DNA of 64,000 bases from Micromonospora parva. Its GTDB lineage: Bacteria > Actinomycetota > Actinomycetes > Mycobacteriales > Micromonosporaceae. The position numbers and the translations under genes are program-made. Positions within the stretch are counted from its first letter, which is position 1. Each line of letters begins with the position of its first letter. The notes below the pieces were generated by a model. That model searched no databases. It had not been told where the DNA came from and saw nothing but the letters and a program-made list of their open reading frames with translations. The stretch spans positions 1 through 64,000 of the forward strand of contig NZ_JNZS01000020.1 of the NCBI RefSeq assembly GCF_000718515.1. Direction: 5' to 3'. Positions 45,976-53,145 of the stretch are shown here, piece by piece.

Positions 45976-47132
45976 TGACAGGGATGCTCCCGTACGGCCG
46001 GCAGTCGATCAACGAGGACGACATCGCGGCGGTCGCCGACGTGCTGCGCGGCGACTGGCTCACCACCGGCCCGCAGGTCGACGCCTTCGAGGCCGACCTG
46101 GCCCGGTGGACCGGCGGGGTCGGCGTCGCCGCCGTCTCCAACGGCACCGCGGCATTGCACGTGGCGTACGCGGCAGCCGGGGTGGGACCGGGCGACGAGG
46201 TGGTCGTCCCGCCGATGACGTTCGTGGCGACGGCCAGCAGCGCCGCCGCCCTCGGCGCGAAGATCGTCTTCGCGGACGTCGAGGACGAGACGTTCTGCCT
46301 CGACCCGGCGGCGGCCGCCGCCGCTGTCACCTCCCGCACCACTGTCGTCGCGGCGGTCGACTACGCCGGCCACCCCGCCGACTACGACGCGTTGCGCACG
46401 TCGGTCAAGGGCAGTGACGCGCTGCTCCTCGCCGACGCGGCGCACTCGATCGGCGGCACGTACCGCGGCCGGCCGGTGGGTTCGCTCGCCGACCTGACCA
46501 CGTTCTCGTTCTTCCCCACCAAGAACCTGACCACCGCCGAGGGTGGTGCCGTCGCCGCACTGGACCCGCAGGTCCTGAAGCGGGCCCGCCGGTTCCGTGG
46601 CGTCGGCGTGGTCCGCGAACGCGACGACCTGCGGTTCCCGGACGAGGGCGGCTGGCACCAGGAGGTCCACGAGTTCGGGCTGAACTACCGGCTGCCCGAC
46701 GTGCTCTGCGCCCTGGGACGCAGTCAACTGCGTCGCCTCGGCGAGTTCACCGCCCGGCGCAGCGCTCTGGTCGCCCGCTACGACGAGGCACTGGCCGACC
46801 TGGACGGCGTCCTGCTGCCCACCCGCAAACCGTGGGCCGACCCGGCCTGGCACCTCTACCCGATCCGGGTGCTCGACGGTCGCCGCCGCGAGGTGTACGA
46901 CCGGATGCGGGCCGCCGGCATCGGGGTCCAGGTCAACTACATCCCGGTGCACTGGCACCCGGCCTTCGCCGACCTGGGTTACCGACGTGGCTCCTGCCCG
47001 GTGGCCGAGTCGTTCTACTCCCAACAGCTGTCGCTGCCGCTCTACCCGGGGCTCAGCGACGCCGACCAGGACCGCGTCATCGACGCGCTGACCGCCGCGG
47101 TGCGGGTCGGCTCGGTGCGTACCGCCGCCTGA
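45975..47132 (+). CDS. pseC: UDP-4-amino-4,6-dideoxy-N-acetyl-L-altrosamine transaminase
   Basis: 385 aa, DegT/DnrJ/EryC1 PLP aminotransferase. It aminates C4 of the PseB product using glutamate. It shows LPYGRQSINEDDIAAV (typical PseC N-terminus), SNGTAALHVAY, DAAHSIGG, the PLP Lys in FFPTKNLTTAEGG, and QVNYIPVHWHP. ATG at 45975 overlaps pseB. It is 10 nt ahead of an unassigned gene in the same operon. No missing residue was noted. Confidence 0.95.
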   Translation: MTGMLPYGRQSINEDDIAAVADVLRGDWLTTGPQVDAFEADLARWTGGVGVAAVSNGTAALHVAYAAAGVGPGDEVVVPPMTFVATASSAAALGAKIVFADVEDETFCLDPAAAAAAVTSRTTVVAAVDYAGHPADYDALRTSVKGSDALLLADAAHSIGGTYRGRPVGSLADLTTFSFFPTKNLTTAEGGAVAALDPQVLKRARRFRGVGVVRERDDLRFPDEGGWHQEVHEFGLNYRLPDVLCALGRSQLRRLGEFTARRSALVARYDEALADLDGVLLPTRKPWADPAWHLYPIRVLDGRRREVYDRMRAAGIGVQVNYIPVHWHPAFADLGYRRGSCPVAESFYSQQLSLPLYPGLSDADQDRVIDALTAAVRVGSVRTAA

Positions 47133-47142
47133 TGGGAACCTG

Positions 47143-47991
47143 ATGCACCACGCCAACCACTTCTACGGCCACGCGCACGTGCTGGCCCGCTACGCCGGCC
47201 TCGGCGACCGGCACCCACCCCGGATCAACGGGTACGTGCAGCACGGCTGGAACATCGGTGACGGTCTGGCCCCCGGGCACCCGTACGCCGAGCGCACCCC
47301 CAGCCTGCTCTGGTCGGAGCAGACCCGTCGCCGCGCCTGGTCCGTGGGGCGACGCAACGTGGTCGTCATGGGCGCGCCGTTCGTCTACCTGCTGGCCCTG
47401 CGACGCGAGGACCCACCGGCCGAAGAGCGCGAAGGCACCATCTGGTACCCGTTCCACGGCTGGGAGGGGCAGCACGTCAAGGGCGACCACCGCAAACTGA
47501 TCGCCCTGATCCGGGACACCGAACCCGGCCCGGTGACGGTCTGCCTCTACTGGCACGAGTACCGCATGCGCAACGTGCGCCGGCTCTACGAACGCGCCGG
47601 ATTCCGGGTGATCTGCCACGGCTACCGGGGGCACTGGTGGAAGGACACCGACCCGGACTTCCTCGACCGACAGCTCACCGAGCTGCGCCGGCACCGCCGG
47701 GTCGCCTCCAACCGGCTGACCAGCGCGATCTTCTACGGCATCGCGGCGGGGTGTGAACCAGCCGTCTACGGCGACCCGATGATCCTGTCCAACGAGGACC
47801 CCACCTTCGGCGGCACCGCGCGGATCCGGCGGCAGTGGCCGCAGCTGCACGGCAGCACTGTCGACCTGCCCACCGCGGTCGAGATCGCCCGCGCCGAGCT
47901 GGGCACCGACCACCGCTGCACGCCGGCCGAGCTGCGCGAGCTGCTCGGTTGGGCGAACCTCCAGGAGGAAGAGGAAGACCGTGACGACTGA
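47143..47991 (+). CDS. Unassigned conserved protein in the pse operon (candidate transferase)
   Basis: 282 aa, soluble, rich in His, Arg and Trp. Visible conserved-looking stretches are NGYVQHGWNIGDG, the Rossmann-like NVVVMGAPFVYLLAL, WYPFHGWEGQHV, VCLYWHEYR, and YGDPMILSNEDPTFGG near the C-terminus. The two-lobed layout and the QHGW and YGDP motifs recall GT-B-type enzymes of capsule and teichoic synthesis, but I cannot place it in a named family. It lies between pseC and pseF/pseG, so transfer of the nonulosonic acid is one possible job. ATG at 47143. It overlaps the next gene by 11 nt. Confidence 0.7.
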   Translation: MHHANHFYGHAHVLARYAGLGDRHPPRINGYVQHGWNIGDGLAPGHPYAERTPSLLWSEQTRRRAWSVGRRNVVVMGAPFVYLLALRREDPPAEEREGTIWYPFHGWEGQHVKGDHRKLIALIRDTEPGPVTVCLYWHEYRMRNVRRLYERAGFRVICHGYRGHWWKDTDPDFLDRQLTELRRHRRVASNRLTSAIFYGIAAGCEPAVYGDPMILSNEDPTFGGTARIRRQWPQLHGSTVDLPTAVEIARAELGTDHRCTPAELRELLGWANLQEEEEDRDD

Positions 47992-49807
47992 GACGGCACC
48001 CGCCGGCCGGATCACCCTGCCGGGCGGCGAGATGCTGGCCTGGTCCGACCTGCCGCAGGAACGGCTGGCCGACGGTGGGCCGCTCGCCGCGCTGGCCGCC
48101 CGGCTGGTGCCGCCCGGCGCCCGGGTCCTGGTGGCCGGCCCACACGACCCGGCGCTGCTCGACCAGCTCGCCCACGCCGAGGTGACCTGCCTGCTGCGCA
48201 GCCACCCGGACGCGGTGGCGCTGGCGCACCGGGCGGCCCGCCTGGTGGTGGGTGGCCCGGCCGGGCTGCCCGACGACGAGACGTACGACGTGGTCATCGC
48301 GGCCGCCGGACTGGACCCGGTGGAGTCGGTGGAGGGCACCCAGCTCGGCTGGGACGGCGTGCTGGCCCGACTGGTCGCCGTACTGCGACCGGGTGGCGCG
48401 TTGCTGCTGCGCCTGGACAACCCGCTGGGCCTGCACCGGTTGGTCGACACCACCCCCTGGTACGCCCGGCGCGACGATGCCGCCTGGGCGATCGGCGGCG
48501 TGCTGGACCGCGCCCGCCCGGCCAACCGGGACCAGCTGCGCGAGCGGCTCAGCGTGGCGGGGCTGATGCCGGCCACGTGCTGGGCCGCGTACCCCGATGT
48601 CAGCACCCCGACGGCCCTGCTGGACGCCGACCACCTCGACCGGGACGCCGGCTCCGGTCTGTTCGACGCGGTGCTGCACGGTGCCTGCGCCGGGGGTTTC
48701 ACCAGCGCCACAGTGCTCCAGGACCCGGCCCGGCTGGCCGTGGACGCGTTGCACGCCGGGCGCGCCGCCGACCTCGCGCCGGGTTGGCTGACCCTCGCCC
48801 ACCGCCCCGCCGACCCGGAGGACCCGAGCACGCCGACCGCCGACCGGGACCTGCCGGTGGCGCTCGTGCAGACCGGCCGTCCCGGGATCGGCGTGCTCGA
48901 GGTGCTGCACGGCCCCTCCGGTTGGCGCTGGGGACTCATCCCCACCAGCGACCCGAGGACCCCGGCCGGCGCACCGTTCGCCAGCGGGAAGGCCGCCTAC
49001 CGGGACGCGGACGCGCTGTCCGGGCCGGTGCCGTCCGGCCGGCTGCTGCGTACCGTGCTGCTCGACGCCGCAGTGCGCCGCGACCTGGGCACGGTGCGCG
49101 CGCTGCTGCGGGGGTACGCGGGCTGGCTCACCGACCAGGCCGACGCCGACGGCCGGATCGCCGGCGCGGCGGCGCTGGCCGGCACCGACAACGTCGTGTT
49201 CGACGGCGAGCGGTACGCGGTGCTCGACCCCAGCTGGCGGGTCACCGCCGCGCTCCCCGCCGACGTGGTGCTCGCCCGCGCGCTGTGGCGCTTCGCCACG
49301 GGCCTGCTCACCGGCGGGTACGCCCATCCATGGCCGTCCACCCTCGACGTGGCGGGCCTGACCGTTGTGCTCGGCGGCCTCGCCGGCCACGACCTCGACC
49401 GGGCGACAGTCAGCGAGGCGGTCGACGCCGAGGCGGCCATCGCCGCGGCCCTGCACGGGCTGGACGCCGCAGGCACTGCCGACCTCGCCACCGAGCTGCA
49501 CGCCGTCGCCCCGACCGACCCACCCATCGGCGGGCACAGCTACCAGCAGCTGCGTGAGGCGTGGCTGCGCCAGCGCGAGGAACTCACCCGGTTGGCCGCG
49601 TTGACCGCGTGGACCGAGGAACTGCTCACCTCACGGGAACGGGCGCTGCGCCGGGCCGAGACCACGATCAGCCTGCTCAGCGGGTCGATCAGCTACCGGG
49701 TGGGTCGGCTCGCCATCACCCCGGCCCGGCTGGCCAAACGGGGCGCCCGCGCCGCCAAACGCCGGGCCATCGCGGTGCTCGCCCCCAAGCAGGAGGAGCA
49801 GCAGTGA
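47981..49807 (+). CDS. Large protein with degenerate methyltransferase-like domain and C-terminal coiled coil
   Basis: 608 aa. Residues ~45-190 resemble a class I SAM-dependent methyltransferase (RVLVAGPHDP, YDVVIAAAGLDPVES, LRPGGALLLRLDNP), but the usual Gly-rich SAM loop is poor. The middle (~250-480) has no recognised domain and includes FDGERYAVLDPSWRV, reminiscent of lipopolysaccharide kinase-like domains. The C-terminus is a coiled coil (LRQREELTRLAALTAWTEEL) ending in SYRVGRLAITPARL, a tail seen in many actinobacterial polysaccharide enzymes. GTG at 47981 overlaps the previous gene. A role in modifying or organising the glycan is likely; the reaction is unknown. Confidence 0.7.
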   Translation: MTTETAPAGRITLPGGEMLAWSDLPQERLADGGPLAALAARLVPPGARVLVAGPHDPALLDQLAHAEVTCLLRSHPDAVALAHRAARLVVGGPAGLPDDETYDVVIAAAGLDPVESVEGTQLGWDGVLARLVAVLRPGGALLLRLDNPLGLHRLVDTTPWYARRDDAAWAIGGVLDRARPANRDQLRERLSVAGLMPATCWAAYPDVSTPTALLDADHLDRDAGSGLFDAVLHGACAGGFTSATVLQDPARLAVDALHAGRAADLAPGWLTLAHRPADPEDPSTPTADRDLPVALVQTGRPGIGVLEVLHGPSGWRWGLIPTSDPRTPAGAPFASGKAAYRDADALSGPVPSGRLLRTVLLDAAVRRDLGTVRALLRGYAGWLTDQADADGRIAGAAALAGTDNVVFDGERYAVLDPSWRVTAALPADVVLARALWRFATGLLTGGYAHPWPSTLDVAGLTVVLGGLAGHDLDRATVSEAVDAEAAIAAALHGLDAAGTADLATELHAVAPTDPPIGGHSYQQLREAWLRQREELTRLAALTAWTEELLTSRERALRRAETTISLLSGSISYRVGRLAITPARLAKRGARAAKRRAIAVLAPKQEEQQ

Positions 49808-50568
49808 CCGGCGTACCGCCGCCCGGGACCGGCACGCCGCCACGGATCGTCGGCATCGTGCAGGCGCGCATGGGTTCGTCCCGGCTGCCCGGCAAGGTGC
49901 TCCGCCCGCTCGCCGGACGGTCCGTACTGGGCCGGGTGGTCCGCGCCGCCCAGGACAGCGGTGTCCTCGCCGACCTGGTGGTCGCCACCAGCACCGACAC
50001 TGTCGACGACGCGGTGGCCGACGAGTGCGCGCGGCTGGACGTGCCGTGCCACCGCGGGCCGGTCGACGACGTGCTGGACCGGTTCGTGGGCGCCCTCGCG
50101 GCGCACCCGGGGGACGCCGTCATGCGGTTCACCGCCGACTGCCCGCTGCTCGACCCGGAGATCATCAACCTGGTCGCGTCGGTGTACCGGGCGGTCCCCG
50201 GGCTGGACTACGCGAGCACGTCGATCGCCCGGACCCTGCCCCGTGGGCTGGACGTCGAGATCATCCGAGCGGAGACGCTCCGCACCCTGGGCCGGCTCGC
50301 CACCGACCACCACCGGGTGCACGTCACCTCGTACGCGTACACCCACCCGGAGCTGTTCCGGGTGCTCGGGGTGACGCTCACCCCGGACCGCTCCGCACTG
50401 CGGCTGACCCTCGACACCGAGCAGGACTGGGCGCTGGTCAGCGCGATCATCGACCACTTCGGGGACGTCAGCGTGCCGCTGGCCAAGCTCACCGACTGGC
50501 TCGACGGTCAGCCCCGGCTGCGCGCGCTCAACGCCGACGTCCGACAGAAGCAACTGGAGGAGTCCTGA
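49804..50568 (+). CDS. pseF: SpsF-type cytidylyltransferase (probable CMP-pseudaminic acid synthesis)
   Basis: 254 aa. Nucleotidyltransferase of the SpsF/COG1861 type: GIVQARMGSSRLPGKVLRPL, ADCPLLDP, LPRGLDVEI and LRLTLDTEQDWALV. In nonulosonic acid loci such proteins activate the sugar with CTP. It replaces the classical NeuA/PseF sequence type (COG1083), which is not seen here. GTG at 49804 overlaps the previous stop (GTGA). The gene name is by role inferred from the complete neighbouring pathway, not by sequence identity to Campylobacter PseF. Confidence 0.8.
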   Translation: MTGVPPPGTGTPPRIVGIVQARMGSSRLPGKVLRPLAGRSVLGRVVRAAQDSGVLADLVVATSTDTVDDAVADECARLDVPCHRGPVDDVLDRFVGALAAHPGDAVMRFTADCPLLDPEIINLVASVYRAVPGLDYASTSIARTLPRGLDVEIIRAETLRTLGRLATDHHRVHVTSYAYTHPELFRVLGVTLTPDRSALRLTLDTEQDWALVSAIIDHFGDVSVPLAKLTDWLDGQPRLRALNADVRQKQLEES

Positions 50569-50573
50569 GCACT

Positions 50574-51620
50574 GTGCGGGTCGGGTTGCGCTGCGACGCC
50601 GGCCCCCGGCGCGGTGTCGGCCATCTCGTCCGCTGCCTGGCGCTCGCCGAGGAGTTCCTCGCCCGGGGCGCCGACGTCACGGTGTTCGGCACCGTCGAAC
50701 GGCTCGACTGGGCCACCGCGGAGCTGGCCGCGCGGGGCATCCCGCTGCTCCCCGGCCCGGACTCGGCGGCCGATCTGGTCGAGGCGGCCCGCCGACACGA
50801 ACTGGACGTGCTGGTCCTCGACTCCTACGACCTGGACCCGGCCGGCGCGGGCGCGCTTCGCGCCGCCGGTGTGTACACGGTCGCCATCATCGACGGCGAC
50901 AGCCGGGGCCAGGTCGCCGATCTCTACCTCGACCAGAACTTCGGCGCGGAGCTGCCGGGGCTGCCGGGCCGGCTGCTCGCCGGCAGCGGGTACGCCCTGC
51001 TGCGCGACAGCGTGATCAACGCCCGACCGCCGGTCGCCCCGCCCGCCACGGCGGTCAGCCGCCCCCGGGTGCTGGCCTTCTTCGGCGGTACCGACGCGGT
51101 GGGTGCCGCCCCGGTGCTGACCCGGGTGCTGGTGGCCGCCGGGCATCCGATGGACCTCACGGTCATCGTCGGGCGACCCGAGATCGAAGCGGAGATCGAG
51201 GACGTCACCCCCGGGCGGGGGCAGATCATCCGACCGGTCCCGCCCACCACCTCGCTGCCGGCCCTGATCACCGGAGCCGACCTGGTGGTCAGCGCCGCCG
51301 GCACGTCCACCTGGGAACTCTGCTGCCTGGGCGCCCCCAGCGCCCTGGTCTGCGTGGTCGACAACCAACGTGAGTCGTACACCCGGGTGGTACGGCACGG
51401 CCTGGCCGCCGGCCTCGGCGAACTGCCGGAGCTGACCGCCGGCGGTGTCGCCGGACGCGCCGCCCGCGCCACGGCGGCGCGGACCCTGCACGGGCTGCTC
51501 AGCTCGCCGCAGCGGCGGGCGACGCTCACCGCGCGCGCCTGGTCCACGGTCGACGGGCACGGCCGGGCCCGGGTCGTGGACGCGGTGTTCGACGCGGTGC
51601 GTGTCGCCGTGCCGCGCTGA
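50574..51620 (+). CDS. pseG: UDP-2,4-diacetamido-2,4,6-trideoxy-beta-L-altropyranose hydrolase
   Basis: 348 aa, GT-B-fold UDP-sugar hydrolase of the PseG family. It removes UDP from the fully acylated intermediate before PseI. N-terminal RCDAGPRRGVGHLVRCLALA contains the Gly-rich loop and catalytic His; DSYDLD, FFGGTDAVG and SAAGTSTWELCCLGAPS follow. The GTG at 50574 is assigned; a CTG at 50565 overlapping the pseF stop is nearer to GGAGGAG and might also be used. Last gene of the pse operon. Confidence 0.93.
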   Translation: MRVGLRCDAGPRRGVGHLVRCLALAEEFLARGADVTVFGTVERLDWATAELAARGIPLLPGPDSAADLVEAARRHELDVLVLDSYDLDPAGAGALRAAGVYTVAIIDGDSRGQVADLYLDQNFGAELPGLPGRLLAGSGYALLRDSVINARPPVAPPATAVSRPRVLAFFGGTDAVGAAPVLTRVLVAAGHPMDLTVIVGRPEIEAEIEDVTPGRGQIIRPVPPTTSLPALITGADLVVSAAGTSTWELCCLGAPSALVCVVDNQRESYTRVVRHGLAAGLGELPELTAGGVAGRAARATAARTLHGLLSSPQRRATLTARAWSTVDGHGRARVVDAVFDAVRVAVPR

Positions 51621-51675
51621 CCGCGCCACCGCCACCATTCGCACGGGTGTACGAAACTGCTGCTAGGGTGGCTGC

Positions 51676-52311
51676 ATGACGCAGGCCGCCTACCAGCCGT
51701 CGATGCTCGACCTGGCCGACGCCGGGCCCACACTGGGACCACTGCCCGGCCAGATCCGCCGACACCAGCTCAGCCGGGGCGCCTGGGTCGACCACCTCCC
51801 CGGCTGGGTGCGCGGCTCCGACTCGGTCCTCGACACCCTGCTCACCGAGGTGCCCTGGCGGGCCGAGCGGCGCACCATGTATGACGCCGAGGTCGACGTG
51901 CCCCGGCTGCTCTGCTGGTACGACGGCGCACGGCAACTCCCCCACCCCGTGCTCACCGCCGCGCGGGCCGCGCTGACCAGCCACTACGCGCCCGAGTTGG
52001 GCGAGCCCTTCGTCACCGCCGGCATGTGCCTCTACCGCTCCGGGCGCGACAGCGTGGCCTGGCACGGCGACACCATCGGCCGTTCCGCGCACAGCGACAC
52101 CATCGTCGCGATCGTCTCCTTCGGAGCGCCCCGACCGCTGCTGCTCCGCCCACGCGGCGGCGGTGAGAGCCTCCGCTTCCCGGTGGGCCACGGCGACCTG
52201 ATCGTCATGGGCGGCTCGTGTCAACGCACCTGGGAGCACGCCATCCCCAAGACCACCCGCCCGGTGGGCCCTCGCGTGAGCGTTCAGTTCCGCCCCCACA
52301 ACGTCGCCTGA
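51676..52311 (+). CDS. alkB: AlkB-like Fe(II)/2-oxoglutarate-dependent dioxygenase
   Basis: 211 aa. The Fe-binding HxD is in VAWHGDTIGR, and the distal His is in WEHAIPKT. The 2-oxoglutarate-binding Arg is in GPRVSVQFR. AlkB enzymes repair alkylated bases by oxidative demethylation. ATG at 51676, 6 nt after TAGGGT (51664-51669), points to leaderless transcription independent of the pse operon, which ends 55 nt before. It ends near a perfect 17-bp terminator hairpin. Confidence 0.93.
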   Translation: MTQAAYQPSMLDLADAGPTLGPLPGQIRRHQLSRGAWVDHLPGWVRGSDSVLDTLLTEVPWRAERRTMYDAEVDVPRLLCWYDGARQLPHPVLTAARAALTSHYAPELGEPFVTAGMCLYRSGRDSVAWHGDTIGRSAHSDTIVAIVSFGAPRPLLLRPRGGGESLRFPVGHGDLIVMGGSCQRTWEHAIPKTTRPVGPRVSVQFRPHNVA

Positions 52312-52370
52312 CCTTGGCCCTCGGGCGGCAGCCGCCCCACCGCCGCGACGGCGATGAGGCCGGGGGAACC

Positions 52371-52413
52371 GCAAGGTAGGTCCGGACACCCCCCGCGTCC
52401 GGACCTACCTTGC
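52371..52413. terminator. Perfect 17-bp terminator hairpin
   Basis: Arms GCAAGGTAGGTCCGGAC (52371-52387) and 52397-52413 are exact complements around a 9-nt loop. It lies between the convergent ends of alkB and the secreted peptidoglycan-binding protein gene and probably terminates both. Confidence 0.8.
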
Positions 52414-52457
52414 GAGTCGCTGGTCGGCAGCTGCGTCGCAGCCGGCTGATGGGCGGA

Positions 52458-52856
52458 TCAGCAGGCGTACGACTTCGCCCAGCGGTAGTCGGCCTTGGCC
52501 TGCATGTCGTGTCCCCAGAACGCCCCGTAGTAGCAGAGCGCCCGCCACGTCTGCGGGCCGACGTATCCGTCGACGGCGATGCCCGCCGCACGCTGGATCT
52601 TGATGATCGCGGCCTGCGTCTGGGAGCCGAAGCGACCGTCCCGGGCGACCGGACCCGCCTCGGACCGCGCAGCGTTGGTGATCGAGAGGACGTTCGCGAT
52701 GCCCTGAATGGCCTTGACGCAGTTGCCGGTTCCGCCGTAGCCGTAGCTGTACTGGCGGCACGGGGCCGTGGCGGCGGAGGCCGGACCTGCTGTCACGACC
52801 ATTGCTGTGAATGCCAGTGCGACGGCCGTCAGTAGCGCGGCAATCCTGGATTTCAT
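52458..52856 (-). CDS. Secreted peptidoglycan-binding domain protein
   Basis: 132 aa. A clear signal peptide (KSRIAALLTAVALAFTAMV, cleavage after ASA near residue 28) is followed by a PF01471-like peptidoglycan-binding domain: CVKAIQGIANVL, DGRFGSQTQAAIIKIQ, VDGYVGPQTWRALC. The mature protein contains four Cys. No catalytic domain is attached, so it is likely a wall-binding exported protein. The ATG at 52856 gives the signal peptide. It is divergent from the SARP regulator, across ~290 bp with a GTACGG palindrome. Confidence 0.87.
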   Translation of the reverse strand: MKSRIAALLTAVALAFTAMVVTAGPASAATAPCRQYSYGYGGTGNCVKAIQGIANVLSITNAARSEAGPVARDGRFGSQTQAAIIKIQRAAGIAVDGYVGPQTWRALCYYGAFWGHDMQAKADYRWAKSYAC

Positions 52857-53028
52857 TGAGTGTGATCCAATCTGATGTTCGGGTCGTCGGGACGATGACG
52901 AGGGGTCAAACCGGCCACATCGGCCCTCAGGCGGCCGGCCACGCGGTCCCACCCCGGGCACGACGAGACGAGTCGACCGGGGGCAAGGGGTGGACGCTCG
53001 TGGATGGGGCGGTGCGGACGGTAGAACG

Positions 53029-53046
53029 GTACGGTGGGCCCCGTAC
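53029..53046. promoter_or_regulatory. Possible operator palindrome before the SARP gene
   Basis: GTACGG and CCGTAC separated by 6 nt form a dyad in the ~290-bp divergent region between the peptidoglycan-binding protein gene and the SARP regulator. Possible regulator binding site. Support is limited to symmetry and location. Confidence 0.3.
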
Positions 53047-53145
53047 AACCGCCGCACAACTGGCGTACAGACATCCGCTCGCCCGCGTTGTCCGGGTGTT
53101 GTAAACGTGGCAGCACATGGCAGTGCCCACAGGTGAGGTGCCTGG

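Noticed and set aside
52321..52457. Hairpin-rich interval as a possible small RNA
   Set aside because: It is explained by a perfect terminator stem between convergent genes; no separate promoter is visible.
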